Source: Dromiciops gliroides | Taxonomy: Eukaryota; Chordata; Mammalia; Microbiotheria; Microbiotheriidae | Direction: 5' to 3' | DNA: 64,000 bases | NCBI RefSeq assembly: GCF_019393635.1 | Contig: NC_057867.1 | Span: forward strand, 68,761,492 to 68,825,491 | Shown: piece by piece, positions 1-12,887 of the stretch | How the letters are laid out: every line of letters begins with the position of its first letter | Position numbering within the stretch: the first letter of the stretch is position 1 | Position numbers and translations under genes: made by a program | The notes under the pieces: model-generated | What the model was told of the DNA's origin: nothing | What the model saw: the letters and a program-made list of their open reading frames with translations, nothing else | The model's database searches: none

Positions 1-29
1 AGTGACTCACTAAATTGGGAATCAGAGGA

Positions 30-170
30 TTAGAGTGTGAAGGTTGCCTCTGCCACTTCTTTCTTGTTGGATGACACTGGACAACTCTCTGTTTCCCTAT
101 CTGTAAAATGGGAGGGCTGTATTAGATGACCTTTAGGTCCCTTCCAACTCTAATGACCTGTGTTGTAAGG
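30..170 (+). repeat. MIR-like SINE
   Basis: 'ctgtttccctatctgtaaaa' and 'ggtcccttccaactctaatg' are typical MIR/CORE-SINE segments. Confidence 0.6.
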
Positions 171-184
171 TTTCTTTGGCTTTA

Positions 185-1573
185 ACATTCCATGTTCTGA
201 AGTCTCTAATATTCTCTGTTTTATGAGTTTATGAACCAGTGGTGAGCTGACTGGTGATTAGAAATTTTAATGGGGCCCAAAAGGGATTTTACAAATGCTC
301 TTCTAAGAAAAAAAATGCCATTGCTTATTATCAGCTAAGTCTGTTCCAGGTTCAACTATTCATTCATAAAGTGTCCATATTACTAACCAAAATGCTCAAC
401 ATTATCCATCTATGAAGCCAAAGTTGAGTCTATTGGTCAGAATTTAAGGAAAAAGAAAATCCATTTGTTCAGGAGATTGAAAAATTGGCTATTGTGAAAT
501 AAGTCCTTGGCACTTTGAACATTATAAGCAATTTTGGCTTGTTTAAAATGCTTCAGAAAGAGAATAAAAAGAGGAATCTTCACAACTAAGGCTAGGGAAA
601 GAATTTTTAACCAAACAAGGAAAAGAGGAGATTGGAAAAAAGGACCAAGTAATGACATAAAATTTAAGAGGTTTTTTGCACAAACAAAATCAATGCAGCT
701 AGGATATAAAGCAAAACTGACTATGGGGGGGGCAGGGAATCTTTGCATGCAATCTATGCATCAGGACAGACTTGCTTGTGAGCAATTTGTTGAAAGTAAT
801 ACCGATTTGACTCTATCCTGTCTTCTACTGCAGATTTATCTCAATCTCTTTTTTTCCCCATATAAATAGTGGTTCACTAATGATATCCATACTTAGCCTC
901 TCATTTCATTTCACTGCCTCTTCTAACCCTAACCCTTTTCTCCTAATCTGCTTTTTCAAGCTAAATTCCCAGAGCCTCCTACTTCAGTAGCCATTTGTGT
1001 GCAGGAAATAGAGGCTGCATCCATATTATTCTGTAGTTTAATGTAAAAATACCAGTAATATTATTCAAGGAAGATGTCTCTCTGCTAGAGAGACCTAGGG
1101 AATAAGGCAGGGTGAAGGTGGGCAGGAATGGAGGGGGGAACAGTACACAGAATATTATAGGTGAATGACAGATTTCTGAAATCTCAGGACTTGGCTCCTG
1201 GGTATCTCAGGTCTTCTCTTCTCTGAAGTGTTAGGTGAACAGGAATCACAACAGTTGGGGAGTTGGCTTCCCCAAAATAAACAAAAAGAGAAAACTCATC
1301 ACTAACTCTATGCAGAAGTGTGGCTGGCTTTGGCCTTGAAAATACTGGAAAATGCATCTGCTACTTAGGTCCTGGGAAGGTACGTTCAGCTAGGTAGCAT
1401 CAAGCTACCAGACAGGGAATGGTAAGTGCTACCAGGCCCCAAATGGTTGACCTCAAAATGGCTGTACACTCTTTCCTCCTCCCCCTCCCTCAAAGTAATT
1501 GCATCAATGTTCAGGGAAATAGCCCACTTAGCAAACTCACTTCTCCACACTGCCAGGGCTTTGATTTTGATTC

Positions 1574-1576
<3 letters not shown>
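185..1576. other. Unassigned unique DNA
   Basis: No gene or recognised repeat. Short open frames at 437-748 and 534-869 overlap on opposite strands and look random. Confidence 0.6.

Positions 1577-1608
<32 letters not shown>
1577..1608. repeat. (CA)n microsatellite
   Basis: 16 uninterrupted dinucleotides. Confidence 0.95.
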
Positions 1609-1610
<2 letters not shown>

Positions 1611-1872
1611 CGATTCTCACTCCCTGTCTTCTGCCCAGAGGCAAATCCTGAACCCTTCTGCCAAATGATTTCGTTTGCTACTCTGTAACAACCTATATTT
1701 GCTAGGACAGTCTGGTTCTCACATGGCCGGTGGGTGCAGACACCATAATACAGTCAAGCATCTTGTTTATGCTTTGCATGGTGTCATGGAGGGGTGGGAG
1801 CAGAAAGACTAGGAGAGATGGTAACAAATTACAGGAAAGTGCAAACTAAGGAATCTTCTTTTGGTTGAAGCT

Positions 1873-1917
<45 letters not shown>
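1873..1917. repeat. (TG)n microsatellite
   Basis: About 22 dinucleotides. Lies 265 bp from a (CA)n, so the two could pair as an inverted repeat. Confidence 0.95.
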
Positions 1918-1919
<2 letters not shown>

Positions 1920-1934
1920 GAAAGAGCAGATAAA

Positions 1935-2105
1935 ATGTGACTTTGCATCCCACTACTTAGTAGCTGTGTGACCATGGGTAGATCATTTAACCTCTCTTGA
2001 GTTCTCTCATCTGTAAAATGGGAGGAGGAATTACCTAGAGTACCTCCCTTCTGGGGCCTGTTACAAGGGTCCAATGACTTGTAAAGCACTATGTAAATGT
2101 CACCT
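1935..2105 (+). repeat. MIR-like SINE
   Basis: 'tagtagctgtgtgaccatgg' to 'gtaaagcactatgtaaatgt'. Confidence 0.7.
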
Positions 2106-2109
2106 ACCG

Positions 2110-2720
2110 TTAAAATGAAGTCATTTGCTCATTGTACCTAAAAGACATTAATAGGAAAACCTGCTGCCCTCACTGAGGAATGGCATTAGGGATTTCTCTA
2201 ATCCCAGACCATCAACACAGTCACAGCCTTCTTCCCGACAGATCATTAATCCTGGTTAGCTTGGACCTGGGCACAGGAGGCCTTTCTAAATGGGTTAAGC
2301 ATTTATCTGAACCATAAATATATAACCCATTGCCTGGAGCCAGAGCCCTTTCAGACATGAACCCAGGTACAATCTTACAGGCTTAAAACATAGCTAATGC
2401 TCTCCTTAGTTCATGCCACCACTCCCTCTCCCTCTCTTATTTCTAGCTCTCCATTTCTAGCTCCCAAACTTATTTCTACCTCTCCTCTCAGGGTAAATTG
2501 AATATCTCTCCTGTAAGGAAACCAAGGCTTTCAATCTGCATCTAAACATAGCATCATATTCTAGACCATAATAAAAACGAGAAGGGGCTAGTATTCCAGA
2601 TGTTTTACCAAGCCAATAATCAACATGTCTCACCCCAAGGTGAGTGCCCCCTGCCCCTGCATCCAGAGTGGTTTGGTCTTAGTTCCCTTAAACTCAAAGC
2701 ACCAATAATGAAAGTCTAGA
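2110..2720. other. Unassigned unique DNA
   Basis: Nothing recognised apart from low-level MIR-like words. Confidence 0.5.
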
Positions 2721-2721
2721 A

Positions 2722-2925
2722 CATAGGTTTTCTACCTGTTTTTGTATCACAGACCCCTTTGTCAGTCTGATCAAAGCCTATGAAGCCCTGCTCAGAATAA
2801 GGTTTTTAAATATATAAAATAAAATATATAGGATTACAAAGGAAATCAATTCTGTCAAAATACAGTTATCAAAATATTTAAAAAACCAAGATCGTGGACT
2901 CTGGGTTAAGTACTCCTGTAATAGA
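2722..2925 (+). repeat. MITE-like element, family A
   Basis: ~200 bp: 'atcacagacccctttgtcag' ... 'aaggtttttaaatatataaa' ... 'tggactctgggttaagtact'. The ends resemble an inverted repeat of GGTTCTTAACCTGGGGTCC seen more clearly in other copies. Confidence 0.6.
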
Positions 2926-3229
2926 GAAAGTTCTGGCATCCCAAGAGTACTGATTTCTAGTCTCTGAGGTCCCCAGCACTCTGCACTAAGAGGCATAAAA
3001 GGTCTTGAAGATCCATTTCTCTGAACTTCAAAGATGTGGGAGGGGGTTAATACCAGGAGGTGAAGGTAAATGTAGGAGACCCTGGGAGAGACCAAGTATG
3101 GCCAACCACCCCATCTCAAAGAAGAAATACTGCAAGCATCTGGAAAGAATTTCAAATACCAAGGAACCAGTCAGGACCACACAAGACCTGGTGACTTCTA
3201 CTAAAAACCAGAGGAGATTTTGGAATAAA

Positions 3230-3470
3230 ATATTCCAAAAGGCAAAAAGGTATAGGCTTACAATCAAGAATAACAATCTGCAAAGCTGAGTAAAATCTGA
3301 CAGGGCAAAAATGAACATTTAATAGAGCAAAGCACATTCAAATATTTCTGACAAAAAGATCAGAGATAAGTAAGAACTTTGAAATAGAAATTCAAGAAAC
3401 CACAAAAGGTAAACTTATTGGAGTAATCAGAAGCAGCTAATATGTAATTGTAATGCTAACATTCTAACAG
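3230..3470 (+). mobile_element. Possible L1 fragment
   Basis: 'gacaaaaagatcagagataa' and 'gaaattcaagaaaccacaaa' resemble the L1 segment seen at 21150-21230. Short and diverged. Confidence 0.45.
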
Positions 3471-3532
3471 GGAAAGAAGAAAAGAAAGTCTCTTCATAAT
3501 CTTAATGTCTTCAAGATATTAAGGCTATTACA

Positions 3533-3795
3533 AGAGAACTAGGTGGTAGAGTGAGTGGATAGAGTGTCAGGTTTTGACTCAAGACCTGAATTCAAATCCC
3601 AGCTAGAAGCACTTATTAGCTCTATGACCATGAGCAAGCCATTCAATTTCTGTTTCCTCATCTACAAAATGGGAATAATAATAGCACCTACTCCCCAGGC
3701 TTTTGTGAGAATCACATAAGATAATAAACTAGAAAGTTATTCACGCCGTGCCTGGCACAAAGTGAATGCTACATAAATGGTAACTAGTATTAGCA
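3533..3795 (+). repeat. MIR-like SINE, near full length
   Basis: tRNA-like head, core, and tail 'gtgcctggcacaaagtgaat'. Confidence 0.75.
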
Positions 3796-4160
3796 AGGGA
3801 GTTCAATGAGAAAACAAAGGACAGAGGAGGTGTAGATTAGTTCTGTTCTGAAGGTTCTAAGAGGAGAAAGGGAAAGGACAGTAAAAAGAATGTACTGTTG
3901 AAGAAAGGAGAAAAAAGGAGGTAGAAGTGGATATAGGGGAATGGGAGAAGATTATACAAATAGCCATAGTGTAGGGGGGCGGGGAAGAGGGCCATGTAAA
4001 CTTTCTTTAAATGCAGAGAAGAAAACAGAAGGAAGCACAGGGAAGGATACTTTTGAAAGCAACATGAAATGATACGCTTTTCTTAAAAGCAAGAAGTATA
4101 AAATGGAAATTCACAGTATCATATAGAATCCTATATTTGTGTTCTGCTAAGCACACAGGG

Positions 4161-4424
4161 AAGCAGCGAGGTGGTGCTGCAGTGCATAGAACACTGGGCT
4201 TGGAATCAGGAAGACTCATCTTCACGAGTTCGAATCTGGCCTCAGACATATTTACTAGTGGTGTGACTGGACAAATCAGTTAACCCTGTTTGCCTCAGTT
4301 TCCTCATCTGTAAAATAAGCTGGAGAAGGAAATGGCAAGCCACCCCAGTATCTTTGCAAAGAAAACTCAAATGGGGTCACAAAAAGTCTGACACGGCTGA
4401 AATGACTCAACAACAAGCATATAT
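4161..4424 (+). mobile_element. tRNA-derived SINE with RTE tail
   Basis: tRNA-like head ('gtggtgctgcagtgcataga'), MIR-like centre, and an RTE 3' end ('ggggtcacaaaaagtctgac', 'gaaatgactcaacaacaa'), showing that RTE mobilised it. Confidence 0.85.
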
Positions 4425-5215
4425 GTAAATTATGTGAACTCACATTAATATCTGCACATCCACAAGGGGAATATAAATGTCCAGAAATGAATCACAGGTG
4501 GCATGGATAGATACCTCTGGAATTTGGCCCACTCTTCTCAAAGGAGTCTGTGATTTCTTTCTTAAGAGGAGTAGGAGGGCTGGGGCTGGATGCTTGCTCC
4601 TTTCCTTGATTATCTCCAAGAGAGGTATCTAGCTAGAATTCTTTTTACCTGCTCCCTTAAAATCTCTCTCGTCTAGAGGCATGAGTCTGGTTCAGAAAGA
4701 AAACTGTTTTCCTGGTCACTACTAAGGGAGGGGAGAGCTATTGGCTTACACTTTCTAGCTAAGCTTCTTCCTACCAAACTGGTTACACAAAAGATCATCA
4801 CAAATCACAAATAGACAGTAAACCCACTTATCCAAGCAAACAGCAAACAGAAATTCAGAGAAGCTACATGGATTAGAGTATATAGTTGTTTCTGCTAGAA
4901 CAGGTTTCAAAAACAGGAATTTGTGCCAATGTGACCAATAGATTAGGGAACATTTGGAGCATATGTATAATTTCATGTTTGTTTCTATATGATTTCTTAG
5001 GCAAGAAACAGCAAGAACGGTGCAAATTCTACCACTTCGAAATAACTCATAAGCTACAACTCTTCCTGTTCCACTTTCACAATCAAATTTCAGTTCTTTG
5101 TTAACATAAAGTGCTGTGTTTACTGTCTATCTTCTGGTGTGATAAGAGCCATGCGTGGAGAAGCACAGGGTCTCACCAACCCCAATCCCACCTCCTTCAC
5201 CTATAGCCTGAGGAG

Positions 5216-5221
<6 letters not shown>
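4425..5221. other. Unassigned unique DNA
   Basis: No gene or repeat recognised. Confidence 0.5.

Positions 5222-5289
<68 letters not shown>
5222..5289. repeat. (TA)n microsatellite
   Basis: 34 perfect TA units. Confidence 0.95.
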
Positions 5290-5291
<2 letters not shown>

Positions 5292-5757
5292 GTACCCACA
5301 AACGTATATTATATATACACACATATAGATACATAAATACATATATACACATACACATATATTCTATATTTATTTTTATTATTGTTTTATCATAGTTTTC
5401 ACTATTTTATTATAGTATTCATGTATTTATTTCTTGACCATTTAACATGTATAAAACTATGCTACCATTTTTATTAGGTTCCTGTCCATTTTTTTCTATC
5501 ACTGATGAAGTTTTTGAGTGCTATTTTCCTAACCCCATTTTCACAGAAGGTTTTTGCTCACCTTTGCCTAGTAAGATGCTTTGGGGGAATGCATATGTGG
5601 TGTTATAGAGGAACTGATTGTACTAACCACTACACAAGAATGAATGAGTTCCCTAGAAAGATGAGATCTCAGCTCAAGCAGACAGAGAGAGAGCCAGAGA
5701 GACGGGGGGGGGGGGACCCAAGGAGGATCAGTCTCTAGGGAGGCAAACTCGAAATCA

Positions 5758-6200
5758 GGGAGGTTTTGAAGAACACTTACTAGCTAGGTGACCTTGGGCA
5801 AGTCACTTAATTTCTCTTTTGTCTCTGTATCTGCAAAGATATAGAGTATGTATCCTAAGAGACAGAAAAGAGTCCAATGTGTGCTGGATTATGTTCTGAT
5901 GACCATCTAATTAAACCCCCATCCTTTTGTAGATGAGGAAAAGTGGCAGAGTTATGAATCAGACCTAGGTCCCCTGGACCCAAATCCAACGTTCTTCCCT
6001 GTGATGTTTTTCTTGACTTAACCTGTTTGCCTCAATTTCCTTGTCAGTAAAATGGGGACGAAAACAGCACCTACTTCCCAGAGTTGTAGTGAGGGTCAAA
6101 TGAAATATTCATAAAGCACTTAGCACAGTGCCTGGCATATAGCAATTGCTCTAGCAATGTGAGTGGGTGGTGGTGGTGGTAGTTATTATTATTGACTTTG
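5758..6200 (+). repeat. MIR-like SINE fragments
   Basis: Two partial copies (5758-5900 and 6014-6200), the second ending 'agtgcctggcatatagcaat'. An 'ancient MIR-like' piece ('gtagatgaggaaaagtggca') lies between. Confidence 0.6.
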
Positions 6201-6455
6201 CTGCAGCCAGCGTTCAGGGAAAGGGCCCTGGATTTAAAGTAAGAGTGCCTGGTCTTGAATATTGGTCTTCCTGGGGCTCAGTCTCTTGGCACTAGACTTT
6301 GGACAGCCTTTGTAGCTGGACAATAAGCTGCACTCAGAATTGAATGGCAGAAGAATAGCTTGGCTGGCATTTGGGAAAATGCACAGTTCTTTCCTTCTTT
6401 GACCTTAGACTGCTTTTTGCTACTCATCCTTTCCCCCCTTTTCCTCATTTCCTTT

Positions 6456-6646
6456 TTTTGTTGTTGTTGGGAGTTTGGCGGGGGGGAGGGGGGTGTTTGT
6501 TTGTTTGTTTTGAAGGGCAATGAGGGTTAAGTGACATGCCCAGGATCACACAGCTAGTAAGCGTCAAGTGTCTGAGGCCAGATTTGAACTCAGGTCCTCC
6601 TGAATCCAGGGCTGGTGCTTTATCCACTGCGCCACCTAGTTGACCC
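6456..6646 (-). mobile_element. tRNA-type SINE (minus)
   Basis: Full SINE; duplication CCTCATTTCCTTTT at 6442-6455 and 6647-6660. T/G-rich tail 6456-6512. Confidence 0.9.
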
Positions 6647-6879
6647 CCTCATTTCCTTTTAAAAATAGTTTTATCAGTACATTTTCTTCATGACAACAGG
6701 CCTTTCCCAAAGACCAGCTACATAAACTGTTCCTCCCAAGGGCCTTTCCTAAAGGAGGGATATGTTTTGGATCTGGGACAGTCTGGCATCTTCAACCCTT
6801 CCCAAAGTGCTAATGTTCCCTCTCCCCGTTGACTTTGCTTCTATCATTGAAGTCAGATATACATTGTCTTTAAATCAAT

Positions 6880-6995
6880 CGAGAAGCATTTATTAAAGCA
6901 CCAACTGTGTTCCAAGCACTTTGTATCCCAACCTGGGGTTACAAAGACAAAGTAAATAATCCCCACATGTGAGATGTTTGCCCAGTAAAGGGACA
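6880..6995 (-). repeat. L2 LINE 3' end (minus)
   Basis: 'gaagcatttattaaagcacc' reverse of the L2 tail. Confidence 0.65.
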
Positions 6996-7131
6996 GCGTA
7001 GTCACTGCTGATCATTTGTTTCTTTTGAATTCATTTTTTTCATCATGAACTTAAACACCAAAGAAAATGGGCTTTTCCAGAGACACAGACAAAAAGAGGA
7101 GAGTGAGAGAGTGAGAGAGTGTGAGAAAGAG

Positions 7132-7132
<1 letters not shown>

Positions 7133-7202
<70 letters not shown>

Positions 7203-7204
7203 AA
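7133..7204. repeat. (GAAA)n microsatellite
   Basis: 18 perfect tetranucleotides. Open frames with KERKKERK are its shadow. Confidence 0.95.
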
Positions 7205-7271
7205 TAGAGCGAACACGTGAGCATTCTCTGTATAACACTGGACCTCTCTTAAATGTATTTCAATTGTCTTT

Positions 7272-7277
<6 letters not shown>

Positions 7278-7318
<41 letters not shown>
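7278..7318. repeat. (TA)n microsatellite
   Basis: About 20 perfect units, 75 bp from the GAAA tract. Confidence 0.95.
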
Positions 7319-7319
<1 letters not shown>

Positions 7320-9290
7320 CTAAAATGTCACTTTCAAAGCTATTGTGCTTATTTGTGATTCTGGCCTTCTGTTCTTTTCTGTGAATTTTTTTTTAAAAAT
7401 ACTTTAATGATGCTCTTTCTTTTTTTTCTGCCCCTGTCTCCATCCCATGGAATCTCACTCAACTTAAAAAAAGAAAAACCAAAACCCAAAGCCCTTGTAA
7501 CAAATACACATAATTGAGAAAAAAACATTGACTGCATCTGAAAACATGTATTTCATTGGGCATCTTGAGCCCAGAATCTCCCCATCAGAAGGGGGATTGA
7601 CCATCATTTCTTCAACCATTCCCTACTTGTTCCTGCCAGTCTTCCAAACAGCAGTATTCTCCTTTGTTAGATGCCTACATAGCAGAAGTACCATGATTCC
7701 CAAGCAATGGAAAAATGTACGGTGGCTATGGAAGCAGGGGGCAGCACATAACCAATGAGGACTTGCACTTAAGAGGTGGGAGTTGATAGGTCATTTAGTG
7801 AGAGAGAGCAAGGGCTAACAAAAGTGGTCAGCCCAAATGCTGCACCAGTGGTATTCAAGGCCTCCATTAGGGTGAGTAGATTTTCTCCAAAGAACTGACC
7901 GAGTGACATGGATGAGAGCTGCACAAGATGAGAAGGTGTGTATAACAACATTAAGTTATATGATCACCAGTTGCTCCCTGCCTCAATGGTTGGGATGGAG
8001 AATGGGCCAGAAAAAGGTGGCCTGGGTCATTTCCAGGTCCAACTGATGCTCACAGCCCGACTGGGACATATCCACTACATGGAGATGTTCTTGAGGGGCA
8101 GGTTGGGCCACAATGGGGAACAAAGAGAAGAAATTTGTGATTACCTGGCTTCAAGTGCCTCCCATCTACAGGGCACATTTAAGGTTACAAAGTGCTTTCT
8201 TCCCAACAACCTTGAGAGGGAAGGAGTACAGATATTATCGTATGTGGAACTGCTAGGAAAATAGTCCCAAGTCTGAAGGCAAATAAATGGCCTTTTCTTC
8301 CCCTTGGGCTGACTCAGGCATCAAAGATTTGGTTGCTGAATTGTTGATCCACAGGAAGTTGGACATCAGCCTCCCACTGCACTCTACTCCCTCTTCAAAC
8401 CTGTAACCATGGTGATATGTCCCTGGAAGGACCACGCATTGAGATGCATTAGCAGAGCCCAATTACTGTTTTCCTTCCAATCTTTTCCTATTAACCTAGA
8501 AGTAACCTAAAAGCCTTCTTCCTCCTCCTGCTTCCTTTCCATCAGACTCTCTAAGATAGGACAAGGATGCAACTTACATGTCTATTAAAATGACTTTAGC
8601 GTGTGAATGGAGAAAAAGGACTACAACTGAGCTAGTCACTTCCATCTGCTGAAGGCACCAGGTGTTCAGACATGTCAGTAAATGCGCTATGTGCTTCCGC
8701 ACACATTGATTTCTGTTGGTTGTCTTTTCACTATAGAATGAGGTGGTTAGTGTGTTTTCAAGATGCACTGAAACCCCTTATTGACATTTATAGGAATTTA
8801 AATTATCTCCTAATTCCTTCCACAGGCCCCACTCATTTTCTCTGTTGTTAAAGAACTGAGTTTCCTTTCTTTGCCATAATTTGCAGACATTTCTTAAACA
8901 TATTTAGTAAATATCTCTTTTATTTGCTACAAAAGTCACTCTGAAGAGCAGAAGATTTTTCTCTGTGAATTCAGTGCCGTCTTTGGAAATGCATGATTTC
9001 CCTGCTGCCGCCTCCCTCAGAAAGGGTCCCACATGTAAACCATCATCCCTCACCAGAGCTCTGGATTGACACAATCTAGGTTCAGTCTTGGAAATTCTCA
9101 ATAATTAGTCCTTTCAACGACTCAAGCTCCCAACTCAGAGTCTCTGTGAAGATCAAAATGTGCCTTGTTTTGAGCACTCTCCTGGAAGAATGAGCAATAC
9201 CACATGTACTGCAATTTTCCTCATGTAAGCAAACTAGAGCTTACATTCAGCATTTGAATATAGAATATTATTCCAGACTATAATGAACAG
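7320..9290. other. Mostly unassigned DNA; old L1-related piece at the left
   Basis: 7385-7640 resembles the reverse of the L1-like end in the 13.4 kb retroposon ('catgtatttcattgggcatc'). 7640-9290 shows no gene or clear repeat. Confidence 0.45.
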
Positions 9291-9296
9291 AAGAAG

Positions 9297-9465
9297 GAAG
9301 GAAACAAGCATTTATCAATTAACTATGAGGTACCAGGCACTGTGCTACGTGCTTTATGAATATGACCTCATTGCATCCTCATAACAACCGCAGGAGAGGT
9401 AGGTGCTAGTATTATCTCCATTTTAGAGTTGAGGAAACTGAGGCAAAAAGACATTATGTAGAGAT
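9297..9465 (-). repeat. MIR-like SINE (minus)
   Basis: 'accaggcactgtgctacgtg' to 'gttgaggaaactgaggcaaa'. Confidence 0.65.
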
Positions 9466-9544
9466 GTGTGTGTGTGCTCGTACAGGCCTGGGCTTAACTT
9501 AAACACTCTGAGCCTCAGTTTTCTCACCTCATGAGCACCTACCT

Positions 9545-9800
9545 CAGAGGACTGACACAGTGAATAGAGTACTTGGCCTCAAATCAGGAAGTCCCACCCA
9601 GGTTCAAATACAGCATTAAAGAACTACTAGCTGGGGCAAATCACATAATTGTTTTATGCCTCAGTTTCCTCAACTGTAATTTGGGGATCATAATAGCACC
9701 TAACCTCTAAAGTTGTTGTAAGGATCAAATGAGATCATGTAGAAAAAAGTACTTTCAAACCTTCTAACTCTATAAATGTAAATTATTGTTATTTTTATAA
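9545..9800 (+). repeat. MIR-like SINE
   Basis: tRNA-like head to 'ctctataaatgtaaattatt'. Confidence 0.65.
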
Positions 9801-10329
9801 CCCCAGCCTTGTTGGTGAGAATCAGATCCAAAAAAGACATTTCCCTCACTGGTTCATTCTTTTGAAGGATGAAATTTATCATTAAGCCAAGTCCAGAAAT
9901 GATTAGCTGCGAAGCTTTGGGTAAGAGATAACTACCATAAAACAATCAAGATCATTTACGTCTGCCGCCCTTAGAAAAATGAGCTATTATCTCCTTTCTC
10001 TCACCTTTCTGGCTAGGGTTCAGATCCAAATAGTCCTAGACAAGTCTCTATCTTGCTATCATTCTTCTATATTTCATGTCTGATGGAAAATTGAATAGAC
10101 CATTAAAATAACTGCTATTTGTAGTTGAATAAAAGGATCAGCATTATCCCTGGCAGACTCCTCGAAAGCATCCTGATGCAATTATTGTCAATGTTTTCAT
10201 TTTAGTCTCATTTTTTCCAGTGTGGTTCAAATAAGAATAAATGTTATTATTTAACAAATACCTTATCATTTCTCATCTTCTCATAATTACTATTATTAAA
10301 TTCTTAACATGCAGAACCCTTTATCTGGT

Positions 10330-10450
10330 ACTAGGGAAGAAATATTTATTAAAAATCTACTATGTGCCAGGCCCTGTTACTAAACTCTGGGAATACAAAG
10401 AGAGGCAAAAAAACACTTCCTGCCCTCAAGGAGCTTATAAGAGCCTGAAT
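10330..10450 (-). repeat. L2 LINE 3' end (minus)
   Basis: 'ctactatgtgccaggccctg' to 'cctgccctcaaggagcttat'. Confidence 0.7.
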
Positions 10451-10555
10451 TTGGAGTCAGGGCAGCCAGTTTGAAGGTCACATATGCTACATTTAAGAAG
10501 TGTGACACTGGATGAATCACTCCCTTAGATATTAAGGGCTGAATAAATGCTTGCT

Positions 10556-10815
10556 GACCAGTGCAGCGGATAGAGCGCTGGGCCTGGAGTCAAGAAGAAC
10601 CGAGTCCAAATCTGGCCTCAAACACTTCCTAGCTGTGTGACCCTGGGCAAGTCACTTCATCCTGTTTGCCTCAGTGTCCTCATCTATAATATGGGGATAA
10701 CAATAGCACCTACCTCTCAGGGTTGCTGTGGGGATCAATTCCGCAGAGTGCTTAGCACAGTGCCTGGCACATAGTAAGTAAGTACTTACTAAATGCTTAT
10801 TCCCTTTTCCTTTTC
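10556..10815 (+). repeat. MIR-like SINE, near full length
   Basis: 'gcagcggatagagcgctggg' to 'cacagtgcctggcacatagt'. Confidence 0.8.
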
Positions 10816-11444
10816 CCTTCTCTCTGCTTCAGTTTCTTCATCTGTCAAGTCCCCTCTCCCACATTTGTCTTCTATCTCAAGTTCCTTCAGGGAAGATACC
10901 ACCGAGTTCCAAACACTTAGTTTAGAAATGAACCTTTGGAACACAACTCATTGGTAAACAGGGGCCTGCCTACCTGCAGTCATTTTAAAAATAACAAAGG
11001 GTTGCTTGCATTCACAATTATAATCCAGATTTGATTAATTCCTTTTACCAAATATTTATTCTGTGTCACAAATGTACACAGTCCTTTCCAAGAGATAAAA
11101 CCATCCCTAATCCCACCCCCAACCCAATTTTCTAGCTGGAAGGCCTTACAAACAGTTGAGCCTGGGACAAAAATAGGACAAGCAATTCCACCCCTACTTA
11201 GCTTTGCCTGAGTAGCCCTTACAAACAAGTCATTCTGCCCCCTCTCAAGTCAATCCAATCAATATCTACTATGATAAGACCAGCCACTGAGGGGGAGAAA
11301 TGAATCATACCAGCAATGGAAGTATAGTTTTTAATCATTTCATGCTTAGTCCAACAGTGTCAGCCCTGTGTTAAGAGGAAAGGAAGAGCCAGGTCCTGTT
11401 TCATCCATGCCTTTGCAGATAGAATATCTTCTGCCTTAAATGTC

Positions 11445-12300
11445 CTTCATTTAAAACCCTCCAAGGGGCACACTGATGTACTGTTGGTACTGTTGATGAA
11501 GCAGTGAATTAGTGTGGCCACTCTGGAAAGCAAATTGAAACTATGTTCCCAAAGTAACTAAACTATGCATACCTTTTGACCCAGTGATACCACTACTAGA
11601 CTTATGCCCCAAAAAGATTAAAGAAAGAGAGAAAGGACTTACATACAGAAATTTGTTTATAGCATTTCTTTTTGTAATGGCAAAAAACTAGAAGCTAAAG
11701 GGATGCCTTTTAATCAAGGAATGACTAAACAAACTATGATATATAAATGTAATGGGATATTAATGTGCTATAAGAAATGAGAGATGGTATGGGTTCAGAG
11801 AAACCTGGGAAGACTTTTATGAGCTGATACAGAGTGAAGTTAGAAAGACTAGGAAAATAATTTCTGCAATGATAACATTGTAAATAAAAAATAACTTTGA
11901 AAGGCCTGAGAATTCTGATCAATGCCATGATCAACCACAATTTTAGAGGACCAATAGCATTCTACCAACCTCCTGACAGGTGATGGACTTAAGGTACAAA
12001 ATAAGACTTTTTTGTATATGAGCAAGGGAGAAACTTGTTTTGCTTTCCCATGTTTATGTTTTGCAACATTTGTTTTTCTTTTCTTTTTTCCAATTTGGAG
12101 AAAGAGAAAAGGGAGAAGGAGCCAGAGTTGCCAGAAAGAAAAAGAAAAGAAAAGAAAAGAGGGTCATTGGAACATTTTAAATGTACAGAAGAGAACAGAA
12201 GAAGGGTCAGAAGGAAACACAAGCAAGAAAGCTTTCAAAGTTACACATTTAATTTACTATATATTTAAAGGAAAAAGCAAGCTATGCATAATAGAGATTC
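11445..12300 (+). mobile_element. L1 LINE 3' fragment, decayed
   Basis: 'cataccttttgacccagtga' and 'ggaatgactaaacaaactat' are L1 ORF2 C-terminal code; the 3'UTR follows. Many indels. Confidence 0.8.
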
Positions 12301-12547
12301 ACACCTTCAGATAGAATTCCCTTTCTATTTCTTCTACTTTGTACATGGAAATGTTCACTTTGGTGTTTAAGTTCAGAATAAAAAAAAAAAACCACCTCAA
12401 AAGTCACCTCTTCCACAAAGCCTTCCTTAATTTACCTCTTGCCTTTACCCTGCATGCTCTTTTGGAGAAATGAAAATAAGGATTACCCAGAGGGCAATGG
12501 GGAGGTGCATAGTAGACATAAGTAGGCACACATTAAAAAGGAGTTAT

Positions 12548-12706
12548 GGGGGGGGGCTAGATAGCACAGTGGATAAAGCACCGGCCCTGGATTCAGGAGT
12601 ACCTGAGTTCAAATCCGGCCTCAGACACTTGACACTTACTAGCTGTGTGACCCTGGGCAAGTCACTTAACCCCCATTGCCCCGCAAAAAAACAAACAAAA
12701 AAAAAA
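12548..12706 (+). mobile_element. tRNA-type SINE, first of a tandem pair
   Basis: Complete SINE with A-rich tail, preceded by AAAAGGAGTTATGGG. Confidence 0.9.
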
Positions 12707-12715
12707 GGAGTTATG

Positions 12716-12858
12716 GGCCAGCTAGGTGGCGCGGTGGATAAAGCACCAGCCCTGGATTCAGGAGGACCTGGGTTCAAATCCGGTCTCAGACATTTGACAC
12801 TTACTAGCTGTGTGACCCTGGGCAAGTCACTTAACCCTCATTGCCCCACCAAAAAAAA
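12716..12858 (+). mobile_element. tRNA-type SINE, second of a tandem pair
   Basis: Same orientation as the first, 9 bp apart. AAAAGGAGTTA occurs before, between and after the two copies. Confidence 0.9.
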
Positions 12859-12887
12859 GGAGTTACACTGATGAAACAGTATAAAAC

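Noticed and set aside
923-938. 'ctaaccctaaccc' telomere-like repeat
   Set aside because: Only two units; expected by chance in 64 kb.
12470-12871. 133-codon frame with two repeats of a 'KAPALDSG' theme
   Set aside because: Translation of two tandem SINEs; the same peptide theme appears at every SINE copy.
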